DNA of 64,000 nt from Epiperipatus broadwayi (Eukaryota > Onychophora > Udeonychophora > Euonychophora > Peripatidae), in NCBI GenBank assembly GCA_028023455.1, contig JAQFVV010006245.1:5205276-5269275 (forward strand), written 5' to 3'. Of this stretch, positions 9,236-19,770 are shown piece after piece. Numbering within the stretch: the first letter of the stretch is position 1; each line of letters begins with the position of its first letter. The position numbers were made by a program, and so were the translations under genes. The notes under the pieces were generated by a model that was not told the DNA's origin, did no database searches, and was given only the letters and a program-made list of their open reading frames with translations.

Positions 9236-12200
9236 GTTACTGTTTAATAAATTAATAAAAGAATTTATAATTTAATAAATTACTTAAGATAATGACTAAT
9301 ATAATTTCATGAATTGTATGGATAAAAAAAAAATTATGAGCAAGGAATATCTCAAACACATATGTTTATGCAAGATAAGAAATTGAGAAAAATAGAAATA
9401 TTGCTTTTGAATGCACATTGTATTTTGCCAGTTAATTCAGGAAAAGAAAACTAGAATTGTAAATTAAAAACTGATTATTGATAGTCTAGAATTTTTAAGC
9501 ATCAATGATTATATTATCAAAAATAAATGCATCATATATTTCATTTGGTTATTAAGATTGATATTTTGTCATTTTTTCTATTAACCAAGAGTTTATCATA
9601 AGATTAAATTTATTTTCCATTTATAGACCAGTTTCAGAAGCGGATAATTCTACTTGTAAAATGGGTTTTGGGACGATTGCCTTCCACCCACCTGAAATCA
9701 GATGTTAATGAATGAAGGAGTTAGAAGTTGTAGCATCTTATCACTGCTAATATTATTGATTACTTTGAAAATTGTGTAAGTAGCAGGAGAAAAAATTACA
9801 ATAGAGTTGATTAAAGCTGACTAGTTCTAAAGTGATTTTATCCGTGGCATAAATAAGCGGGCGGAGGGGTGGGAGTGCGGAGCATATGTGTTAAACCTAA
9901 AATATTTTTCCATTCTTTAGTAGAATAAAAATGATTGACAATGCAATCTAAGCATCTTAAAATAAAAGAAAGTATATTAAAAGGTGTGGCACAATTAACG
10001 ATTATTGTCTGGGTTGTCTTTTTGATTGGTTGTTAAAAATAATTACGTTTCTCGAATTTGTTTCCAAAATTTAATCAGATGAGACAGTCGACTTGTTTTG
10101 TTTTTATTAGAAGGAAATTTTGAAAGTGAAAAATAAATTTTCGGAAGAGCTATGAAATCATCTATGGGTATTCTCATATGTAAAGATTCTATCTTAATTA
10201 AGTATTTCTTTCCAGTAATTGTATTTTTGGCTATAATAATTATTTTATCGAAAAATATCTGTGTGCAAACAGCTGATTTGTAGTTTTCTTTAATTATTTC
10301 ATGCTAATGTGAAAAAGTGTAACTGATCAGTCATATATATATTAAACCATATATGCTGGAGTTTTTAATATATCTTGTAGCTGTTTGAAGTTATCACGTG
10401 TGTTTGTTACCAGTATTGTTCAAAGATTCGAAAATAGGTCAAATAGACAAGTTGTCTTTAATTTATGCCTACGATTTATAATAAAATAATAAATATCACT
10501 TCCTTCTTATTCAAAATATTAAACTATTTTTTATTAAATACATTACAACACTATCTCTTTTTACACTTCAAGATATAAAATAGGAAATAATGAATTAATT
10601 GTTTTTGTGTAACAAATTTTAAAAGTACTTTAATGATACAAAGTGTATAAATAAAACATTCCATTTTATGTTTAGTGAAATGCAAGCGATTAAAATAGTA
10701 ATTTGAAATGACATTTTAATACTGATCAATCATTACAAATGACTAGTTAGCATGGAAGCAAAAGAAATTCCCTTTACTATCTTTTTTTTTTTTTTTTAAA
10801 TTATTTGAAATACCCTTAGGCTATACGTAATTTTTACTTCTTGTATATTGCCTGATATGCAGTTTCTGACTGTAGGAAAAGATGTGTGAAGTAGGCTTAA
10901 AAATTTGCTTTTTTTTAAAAAAATATAAAATTATTGGCTATAATTTAATATTTTATTAAAGTGTTCTTTTGCAGTTAATGGTAAAGCATTTGTCTATCCT
11001 ATCTTGACCTGAATTTGAATCCAAGTCAGTAAAGCTTGAAAGTATTTTGAGATTCCTATCCAGTCCAGGGGTTTTCTATTATATAGTGGGCATTTTAACT
11101 GCCTTAATTATCCAAGACTAAAACGAATGGAAAACTATTCAAGCCCTCACTATTTAGACATTTGGGATGCTTTCTCTTTCACTGTTTCTTACAGAGCTAT
11201 TGACTTTTTTTTTGCAGTAAGATGTTTATGGGCTGCCTTGTTTTGCTTTAATATTTTATTCTTATGCATTATGTTTACAGATATATAAAAGTTTCTGAAA
11301 GCTGTTATTGCAGAAATTTTGGATTTTTAACTTACATTTTACCATCTCTGGTTTAAATAATCACAGTTTTGAGTCAGGCTTTCTAAATTATAATCAATAG
11401 AAAATGGGAAACAAAGAAGAACAAAATGCTTAAAATCAATTTTGTGCTGACTAAATATAATTCATTATTGATTATATTACTTCATGCTAGATCACAATTA
11501 ATGATTCTTAGTTTGTTAAATATGTCATAACTTTTTTTCTCTATGCCAGTGATTTTGCATACTTTATATACATCAGTATGCAGTATTTATGTACATAAAA
11601 GAGAAAGATTGGTATTGAAAACTGCCGAATGGAAATATAGTTGCATAAACACCCAATCCATTTATTATAGTTAACATAGAACGATGACAGATACTTCAGG
11701 AAGCTCTTAATGATTGGATCTTCTACCATCTTAAGTGACTATTTAAAGACAAGTAAAAAAGAGAGGGGCAGAATTAAAGAAAGACTGAAATGTTTTATAT
11801 TTTAGAAATTGTTTATATATAGTTTCGTTTTTTTTTTTTATTATTGGTGTTGATAAATTAGAGTAAAAGAAAAAAAAAACTTCCATTTTTAAAAATTGTA
11901 GTAATGCATGTATTAGAACAAGCAAATCAAGTTATATATATGATGAGTGAATGAATTCATAGGACAAGAGTGTTTAATGAATATAAATATATAAGACTAA
12001 AGGCATAATTGATTGTCAATTATGGGGAACTTGTAGATAATTTTTCCCTGAGCATTTACTTTGAAGTTGGACTTCTGCTAAGAATTTGTTCAAAGATATT
12101 ATTTACCCCTGTTATTGATGGAACTTTATGCAGAGATTCATCATAGTGATTGTGATCAATTTGTGCCCACTATTTTAATTTACAATCAATTATTTATTAT

Positions 12201-12416
12201 TAATATCTTCAAAAAAAAAAAAAAATTGAAACTTTAAAAAAAAAAAAACATCATTTAAAAAAAAATGGAGACCATTTTGTAAGATTGATATCATCATAGG
12301 ATCGTGATGTTATCCAAAAATAAAACAGCGATGTTGGTACTAAAAATGTATAGTGGAGTGTATAGTTTATTCATTGTTATGTTTTCATTATAGAACTAAA
12401 ATACAATTAATGTATT
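9236..12416. other. A+T-rich, no gene recognised
   Basis: No long conserved frame. A stretch at 9630-9710 is less A+T-rich and follows an acceptor-like tttatag, but its three frames gave no recognisable protein. At about 10985-11035 a short block (taatggtaaagc ... gaatttgaatcc) faintly resembles A and B boxes of a tRNA-derived SINE, too degraded to call. Homopolymer runs at 10780-10798 and 12210-12265. Confidence 0.4.
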
Positions 12417-12610
12417 TCATCTGATTCTCATCTCCCATGAGTTCAGCACGAAATACATATGTTGGAGATCATTTATCTTTTTCATGTGTATCAATTGTAT
12501 GAGATGGAGCAGATAGCTGAAGAGAGCTTGAAAGTCTATATTCAAATCCCTTATATAATTACATCTAAAACTCCAAATATATAAATTATACTTGTATTCA
12601 ATCAAATATT
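12417..12610 (+). mobile_element. Diverged copy of family R
   Basis: From cagcacgaaatacatatgttgg to ttgtattca the text follows the part of the family R unit that begins at the ribozyme GAAA and runs through catgtgtatcaattgtatgagatgg to the acatctaaa segment. Identity is clearly lower than between the units at 7-9 kb, so it is an older copy. Confidence 0.55.
12430..12469 (+). ncRNA. Degenerate hammerhead remnant, family R
   Basis: Stem I AUCUCC (12430-12435) still pairs with GGAGAU (12464-12469) and GAAA is kept at 12450-12453, with GU...AC before it as a short stem II ending in a G-C first pair. The CUGA of the core is missing and the base at the cleavage position is G, so it should be inactive. 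Confidence 0.4.
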
Positions 12611-13067
12611 TTAACTGAATATATACAGTAAATTTTGTCTGTATTCATTTTTATTTTTCCTTTCAAGCTTTATGTACATATGCATACCAATACTACTACA
12701 TTTTGTGTGCAATAATATTTCTGTTAGGAAAAAAGGAAAAGAGAAATAACATAATAATATTTTTCATATAAATATTGCATACATGCATAAAATGAAGTTC
12801 ATTTATCAAACCATTTATTCAATTCTTTTGTCAGAATCTGGATGGCATTTAATAGTTAAAAGAATGAATAGTGAGCTGCAATCCTGAAATAGATAAAGAA
12901 TCCAACCATTGGACAATAAGAATGCAATGCAGCATCTCACTTTAGACATTATAACTACCTATAATCCTGGATATGAAATAATAAAATCGTTGCAAAGTCT
13001 TGTTCTTAGAGTCTTAAAGGCTGATAAATATGAAAACATGAAAATTATAAACTTGCATCTCTTTTGA

Positions 13068-13112
13068 GGGTAGTTGTAAACTATTCACTGTACAGCCTGT
13101 GGTGGCACTGTT
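13068..13112 (+). repeat. Left terminal inverted repeat
   Basis: 45 bp, ending ...ggtggcactgtt. Pairs with 14518-14562; the two differences (gtggtggcac versus gtgatggcgc) look like CpG-type transitions. Confidence 0.78.
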
Positions 13113-13149
13113 GCTAGTTAAAAACATAGCGATATAACATTACTGGGCC

Positions 13150-13570
13150 TCTAGTTTTTTTTTTTTTGGCTCTGATATATCGTATTTTGAGATATGGCTA
13201 TTTTTTCTTTTTAATATATTGTTGTTTTTTTTTGGTTGACATAATTATTTGTCCTTTTTTTTTCATTTGATCAATTTAAAACTATAATGGACACTTTTAC
13301 TTTTTTTTTTTGGATGTCAAAAGTACACAATTTTTACAAACGACTTTTTTGGGGGGGGGATTTCGATTCTAAATATGTTGTTTTTTTACAGACGTCTTTT
13401 TTTTTTTTTTTTTTTGGATTCGATCAATTTAAAAGTATAAGGAACACTTGTAATTTTATTGGATCTCAAATATACACACATTTTTACATATGACTTTCTT
13501 TTTTTTTTTTTTTTGGCTTTTAATATACTGGGTTTTTTTTAACGGACATCTTTTTTTTTTTTTTAGAATC
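13150..13570 (+). repeat. T-rich degenerate array inside the transposon
   Basis: Blocks of 8-22 T alternate with short related spacers (gatcaatttaaaa-tataa, ggacacttttac / ggaacacttgtaa, acaaacgacttt / acatatgacttt, acagacgtc / aacggacatc). The spacers are diverged copies of each other, so this is a tandem repeat with expanded T runs rather than random low complexity. A G9 run lies at 13350-13359. Confidence 0.5.
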
Positions 13571-14517
13571 GATACTTTCTTTTTAAAATTTTTAAAAATG
13601 CAGGTTACTGTTGATTGATTTAGAAAAAAAAATAATCCAAGCTGTCAAACAAACTCTGCCTCAGATGTGTATTTGCTTATAAACGAAAAGAAAAAAACTT
13701 TTTGCTATTTTGACTAAGATATCGATCAAGAGAGTTGATTCTCTTCTGACCAAAAGAAGCGTAAAGTTGTTGATTGATTTGAGAAGAATTCGAAGCTGTC
13801 AAACCAACTCTGACACACTCGGCTGTAAAGCCCTATCCTTTTAACACTGACATTCTGGGTGTGAATTAATTGACTTATAGATCCAAATAATCACAAACAA
13901 AACACAGATTCTTTTCAATCAAATAAATTTATTCACCACGTCTGAACTAAACCAAATCAACTGCGTCCCTTTCTCGGTTGGGACATCCCCCAATTGCAAT
14001 AACCTGGTAGCCATTTTGGTATTCTTTTGTTACTCTCGTCCAAGTCGCAACAGAAACAGTACTTTTTTGCCAACAACTATAATTGTCTGACAGAGACGTT
14101 GACATCTTTTTTGGGTTCCAAAGAACAACAAACCCAACCAAAAAACAAGCTTGGACAACTCTCAAGAATACGCTGATAATAACTAGTATGCAAAAAGATC
14201 TCAGTTGGGAAATATGAAAATCATTAACAAACAAACAGTTGGAAAACATTCCACTGCACACACTCTCAGGTTCAATTCAAGTGAGAATACAAATTGGCTC
14301 ATTATGCATAGGAATTCACACCGCGATGAAAAAGCGGCAAACTATACGATCGTATAGGGTTATTAGTTTAGATGTATGGTTAGTGACTGCGGAAAAATTG
14401 GCTGAAGATTCTAACCACTGCATCTATTGTCTCTTAAGTGGCTAATATGATCGCTAGTCGTGTATTAGCCGTAAAGTTTGGCCACGAAGGCGGTATTATT
14501 CTGTGTTTTTACACAGA

Positions 14518-14562
14518 AACAGCGCCATCACAGGCTGTACAGTGAATAGTTTACAACTACCC
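14518..14562 (-). repeat. Right terminal inverted repeat
   Basis: Reverse complement of the left repeat, ending CAACTACCC directly before the second TTTTGA. Confidence 0.78.
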
Positions 14563-14568
14563 TTTTGA

Positions 14569-16042
14569 GACTTAGAAGCCAGTGCTCATGGTTATGTTAA
14601 CTGGCCATAAAAACAATTATAAATATGCATTTTTCATTTTTGGAATTTAGAGTTGGGGACATATAGTGCAAGACTGTGTTAACTGAGAATGGAAAAACTA
14701 CAAATATGACTTGCTCCTTTTTGAGACTTGCTGATAAATATAGACATGAAAGGTATTAATGCAATAGTTGAGATAGAATATTCCAAGGAGTCACATGAAA
14801 ACATTGCAAACCTATGAAAAAATCCTACATCCACCATCAGTATTGAAATTATAGCTAAACTGGTTGCAATAATCAAAAATTTCCAAAAATTTTGTTTTGC
14901 TTTCCTATTCAGCTTTAATATGAATATGTTTTTTTACATACACATCATTATTACTATTTTATAATCTATAAATCATTATTTAATAAACAAATCTGTATAT
15001 TCTTGTTACATATTTAACTGTAATTCATTTTTTCTTCTGTTAGTTTTGCATAAAAATACAGACTTTTCTCTCTCAAGTGTAAAGTTATATTTGAGCTCCA
15101 AATTATGTGATCCTTTTGTAGTATTGGCCATCCAAACTCGATCATCACTGGACTTACAGTTGGGTTGTCATTTATAATAGTACAGTACTAATTGGATGAG
15201 ATAGAGAAGATGATACCAATTTTGTGTCAATATATAAGATTGATTAACACTCATTTATTATAACTTTTTATTGTCAGTTAAATAGTGCCTTCTAAAAAAA
15301 TACATACCTAGAAAATTAATTTGGGTGATAAATTCAAATTAATTATTTAAATAGGATGGGTATTTGCGCTATCATTAGTTTTGATAATCTTTGAAATTAT
15401 TTATCAAAGGCTTAATAGAATGGAGATCAAGATGCAATCTAGTAGCAATCTTTTTTCCATATCACTATGTTTATATCATTTAGTGTGGAAAAGATTTGAG
15501 ACAACTTGGGTGTTTGCTGATGGCAGATCAGGAATATGCAACCATCCTTGAGTGAATTCAAGAGAAGACCCTGATATATAAAGGAGATCTCTATAATAAG
15601 ATTTAAAATAATTATAATTTTGATTCAGCAAGTGGAATTATTAGCTTTTTTTATATGTTTTTTAGATATTTGTATGATATTTTCAAATATAAGATAATGA
15701 CATTGATTTATATGATCTTTATATAAACTTTTTATTATTATAAATTCAAAGATTTCATTAAAAACATTAAATATATTAATATCTATCTATATTCAGAGCT
15801 GATTATTTAAATTCACTAAAAAACTTCTCGCAATGCTTTTTATTGAATTATTTTATAGTTTTGACCAACTAGATGACATTCAAAATGATAAAATACCACT
15901 GCATTATTATTTTATTTTTTGTTTATTTATACAAACATATAGTAGTCTTATTATATATCTACATTTTTTATTTATGTATTGGAAAATTGAACAAAAAGGT
16001 TCGTGAAAAATGGAAAAATTAATTATTTAAAGATTTTTTAAG
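14569..16042. other. A+T-rich, no gene recognised
   Basis: Nothing supported. A short phrase (ttttgagactt) next to the transposon's right flank recurs near 14712-14724, showing a local duplication of the flank. Confidence 0.4.
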
Positions 16043-16292
16043 CAATGTAAAAATAACCATTAAGCATCACATGATCACATTTCCTATACTAGCACATTAA
16101 TTGTTGATAAACAGAGCAAAACTCTCCATACAGTATTGCCACCTGTGCTAAACAGAGTAATCAATGGATATTGATGAGTAGGCATTAGATAGGGATTTTA
16201 TGCACAAGCCTTCTGGCATCCATTGATTACTCTGTTAGCACAGGTGGCAATACTGTATGGAGAGTTTTGCTCTGTTTATCAATGTAAAAATA
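16043..16292. mobile_element. Family A copy 1: inverted element with 13-bp target duplication
   Basis: CAATGTAAAAATA occurs at 16043-16055 and 16280-16292, a perfect 13-bp target duplication. Between them (16056-16279) a minus-oriented arm (start aaccattaagcatcacatg) meets a plus-oriented arm ending tttgctctgtttat; the arms share about 65 bp of inverted sequence (aacagagcaaaactctccat and onward). The ribozyme part of the unit is absent here. Ends match those of the copies at 23.6-24.3 kb and 25.2-25.9 kb. Confidence 0.78.
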
Positions 16293-18678
16293 GAGAAGTA
16301 CTGGAAATCATGGAAAGAAAGTATTTCACTTGACTTAAGAATACATTTTTGAAACCTAAGAGTTTTTATTTTTATTTTGTAGAAACTACTAAAGTTGATT
16401 TCATATCACGTGTGTAATTTTTTTGTTGAAAAACAGGTTCAGAAATAAAATCAATGGCTAAACCAGTGTTAAGTGTCCTTTCTAACATCACAAATTCTAG
16501 TATTTTAATGAGTTAATTCTCAATAATATATTACTCGTTATTATTTTTCATGTTTGCTCGGATAGATTTCTCATAGAGTTGCTGTTTTGATTTGAAAGAA
16601 TTTGACTTTTTCTTTAGAAACTGAATGAATTACTACTCAGGAGTTCATAAAAAGTTTGAGCACCAATATTGGCAGACTAAGCCATGATTCATGAACTTGA
16701 GCTTCAAAGTTACGAATTTAAAAATCATCAACTATGTCAACAATATTATATATTTTTTGAAAAATAGTACTAATCCATGCACTTTTTTTAGTTTTAGCCT
16801 AGAGATATTGATTTATCTAATATTTTCATGATATCCTATGAACTGCATCCTAAGTATAGTCTATATGTTTTATTTTCAGTGGATACCATAGAGTTTGAAT
16901 TGTTGTGTTAATAAATATAGTGATTGTTTAATTTATTTGAAAATCTAGCATTAAATATAAATTCCTAGATAATTTCTATTATTGTAATAAAATTTGAATG
17001 TAATAATACCACTGTTAATCTAACTCAAGACAAAAATGATATTTAAAAAAATCAAAAAAATAATATTGTTTATGACAGCTGGGTCTTATATTTATTAAGA
17101 AGTCAAAATATCTTCAAAACTAAATAGAATAATTATGACATTGTGAAAACATTCATGGTTATGATACTTTACATTATGTAGCAGAAATAAGCCTATGTGT
17201 AGCATATTCAAATCTTATATCATAAATTAAATCTATTTTTGTTCACACATTATTTACACTAATTAATTCTATGTATAATATAGAACAATTTCTAAATTTT
17301 AATAAAATTAGATGAATGTTAATTTATCGTCAAAAGTATTAATAAACCATTGTTGTCATCCATAAATTTTTGATCTCTTTTTCTCTCACCAATAATGAAT
17401 CCTACAGTATATTGTAGTTGCCTTATAGTTTTATATATATATTTTTTGTAGAAAGTTTATTTGAAATAGTTTATTAGTATGTGTATGCATTTATGCATAA
17501 TAAAGTTGTTTTTAATCAGTATATTGCAAAATGAAATTCTTCAATAATGTTAATTTAATAGTTCTAAACTATAATATTGATTTTCTATGAGTTTGAATGT
17601 TCTTTTGTAAACTTTTACTAAAGTTCATATTTTTTTCACAATTTAAATATTGATTTTATGTTTATGTAAATCTTGTGCTAATATATATTTTAAGTACTTC
17701 ATTTTCTTAGTCTTATATAAAATATAAAACTTATCTGATGTTAGTTCCATAACTTATCTAATATTAATCCAATATGGAGTAATTTAGTAAATGAAATTTT
17801 CTAAAATGTTACTTTATCAAACAATTTCCCGATAGCAACATAATGTGAGTCTTCATTTTTTAAATAGATATTAATAATTTAGCATTTTAATTTGATCTTT
17901 GATTCAATTAAAGATTGAAACATATCAATTATTTAATGCTAATGCTAAAAAATGTAATGGCATAACATATCTTAAATACATATTTTTTATACACTTATAT
18001 TTGATCCATTTGGGTAATGGTTTATAATAATAAATCATTAAAATCCTTCAGAGCTTTTCTTAGCTAATACATGAAAAAGGTTATTCTAAGCATGTTGCAA
18101 AATAGAAGCTTTTTCATTTAACACAAAAGAATTTTATCCCTCCAGAGTAATTTTGAAATTATAAAATTAATTATGTTTTTGAAGCAAAAATAATGAATTG
18201 TATCCAAAACCTGCATAAATTACAGTACATGAACAATACACAGTACTTGATTTAGAGTTTTTAATGTAAGAGTTTCTAGGATAAAAATTTCCTAGAATTT
18301 AAATTATTTTTCTCCTGACAGAAAATTTTTGATATCTAAGACTTTTTAAACTAAATATGCAAATATGAGTTCAAATAATAGTTTGGGCTTTTTTTTTATT
18401 CGGTATTTTTTTTTTTTTGTATATAGTATAAAATAATATTGCATAATTTTAATGTATTCAGTTACAGTGTCAATACAACATATATTTATAATCTATATGT
18501 TTTTATTTTGTGGACTCAAAATATATCTTATTTAATTTGGGTTAGTTTATTACCAAAGAATGGTTAAATTCATTTCCATCTTTTAATATTAAAACAGTTT
18601 ACTAAGGAATCCTCTACTTTAGACATTTTATTAATTTAATTTCAAGTAAGAGAACATTTTTGATAGCCAAAAATGATC
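16293..18678. other. A+T-rich, no gene recognised
   Basis: No frame, RNA gene or repeat family could be supported here. Confidence 0.4.
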
Positions 18679-18916
18679 CTACTGAAATACAAAATCAATT
18701 ATTGAATGAAGTAATGAATGATTTAACTTTTTTAAAAACATATTTTGGAAGTCAAAATTTTACATTTTTTATATACTAATGTGTAATTTTTTTATAGAAC
18801 AAAGCAATCATTTAAACAATGAGCATTGCCAATTGCTCAACAGGCTTTGTGATAAATGCTTAGCCAGAGAAAGCATTTAAAATAATATTCTCTGTCAGGA
18901 AACACCCCCACCCCAA

Positions 18917-18959
18917 ACCTCTGACCATGGTTTCATGTTTTGGCAGTCCCCAGAGAGGT
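18917..18959 (-). ncRNA. Hammerhead ribozyme motif, family B, degenerate
   Basis: Stem I ACCUCU/AGAGGU and the GAAAC with stem III and GUC are kept, but the core reads CUGGGGA (A6 changed) and stem II is disrupted (CUGC CAAA ACAU). Probably inactive copy of 19329-19371. Confidence 0.6.
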
Positions 18960-19328
18960 GCTAGGATAGCTTCAGACATTAGATCTAAAAAAACAAACCC
19001 AAAGCCAGCATTTGTCTAAAAGTTATCTATTGAGTGGAAAATCTGAAATTTTCAGACACCCACATGTCTTCAAACCCAGCTATCCAATTCAAATAGCTAT
19101 ATGGGACTGAGAGATCTTCAGCCATACCATATATTAGTAGTTGTAGCAATAAGTCAGAGACTATAAATAGTCAAAATAAGAGTCATAGATCACATGACCC
19201 AGTCAGTTCTCTCAAGCTTGTAAGAAATATAAACAATTAGCCATTGCCAATTGCTCAACAAGTTTTGGGATAAATGCTTAACCTGAGAAAGCATTTAAAA
19301 TATCTCTGTCAGGAAACCCCCCCCCCAA

Positions 19329-19371
19329 ACCTCTGACCATGGTTTCGTGCTTTGGCACTCCTCAGAGAGGT
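19329..19371 (-). ncRNA. Hammerhead ribozyme motif, family B, canonical core
   Basis: Read on the minus strand: stem I ACCUCU (19371-19366), core CUGAGGA (19365-19359), stem II GUGC-CAAA-GCAC (19358-19347) with the usual G10.1-C11.1 pair, GAAA (19346-19343), stem III A-U, C-G, C-G closed by loop AU, cleavage triplet GUC (C at 19335), and stem I 3' strand AGAGGU (19334-19329), fully paired. All invariant bases of the hammerhead family are present. The C-rich strand beyond stem I (G-rich on minus) may extend the helix. This is the best preserved ribozyme in the window. Confidence 0.85.
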
Positions 19372-19770
19372 GCTAGGATAGCCAGCATTTATCTAAAAGT
19401 TATCTACTAAGTGGAAAATCTGAAATTTTCAGACACCTACGTCTTCAAACCCAGCTATCCAACAAGCTTGTTGAGCAATTGATAATACTCATTGTTTATA
19501 TCTTACAAGCTTAAAAGAGCTATGTCATGTGATCTATGACTTTTATTTTGACTATTTAAAGCAATCATTTTTTTTCTATAATTTAATTTTCATATTATAA
19601 CTACTGAAATACAAAATCAATTATTGAATGAAGTAATAAATGATTTAACTTTTTTAAAAACATATTTTGGAAGTCAACATTTTACATTTTTTATATACTA
19701 ACGTGTAATTTTTTTATAGAATAATGCAATCATTTTTTTTTCTATAATTCAATTTTCATATTTTATCTTT

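Larger units (their letters stand above)
13068..14562. mobile_element. DNA transposon with 45-bp terminal inverted repeats and TTTTGA target duplication
   Basis: The left end GGGTAGTTGTAAACTATTCA (13068 on) and the reverse complement of the right end (14562 backwards) agree for 45 bp with two mismatches. TTTTGA stands on both sides (13062-13067 and 14563-14568), a 6-bp target-site duplication. The 1.5 kb interior has no recognisable transposase, so it is non-autonomous. It holds a T-rich array (13150-13570), a direct repeat (about 13606-13670 and 13764-13820, sharing gttgattgattt and agctgtcaaac) and a more GC-rich block (13870-14520) with an unidentified 104-codon minus-strand frame (13947-14261). 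Superfamily is not settled: a 6-bp duplication is unusual for hAT (8) or Tc1 (2). Confidence 0.78.
18814..19557 (-). mobile_element. Family B: hammerhead-bearing element with 13-bp target duplication
   Basis: AAAGCAATCATTT occurs at 18801-18813 and 19558-19570, a perfect 13-bp target duplication. The insert holds about one and a half copies of a unit of roughly 415 bp: aaacaatgagcattgcc at 18814 and aaacaattagccattgcc at 19231. From about 19464 the sequence turns round (ttgttgagcaattgataatactcattgttta), giving an inverted segment up to 19557. Ribozyme motifs are on the minus strand (18917-18959, 19329-19371), so minus is taken as sense and the inverted segment is then at the 5' end. Long target duplication with 5' inversion indicates target-primed reverse transcription. 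No coding frame seen. Confidence 0.75.
18679..19770 (+). repeat. Tandem duplication of about 165 bp, first copy split by family B
   Basis: The host sequence from ctactgaaatacaaaatc (18679) to gcaatcattt (18804) resumes after the family B element (19561: gcaatcattttttttctata) and is then repeated from 19611 to about 19770 with a few substitutions. The duplication is therefore separate from, and by position overlaps, the family B insertion. Confidence 0.65.

Noticed and set aside
9626-9715. Exon after tttccatttatag
   Set aside because: Acceptor is fair, but no frame gives a recognisable protein and there is no convincing donor.
10970-11060. tRNA-derived SINE
   Set aside because: A-box-like and B-box-like words are present, but no arms pair and there is no target duplication.
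13947-14445. Transposase in the DNA transposon (frames on both strands)
   Set aside because: Short frames without any DDE, zinc-finger or other transposase motif.
16056-16279. Hammerhead in family A copy 1
   Set aside because: The unit part that holds the core is deleted; only sequences outside the ribozyme remain.
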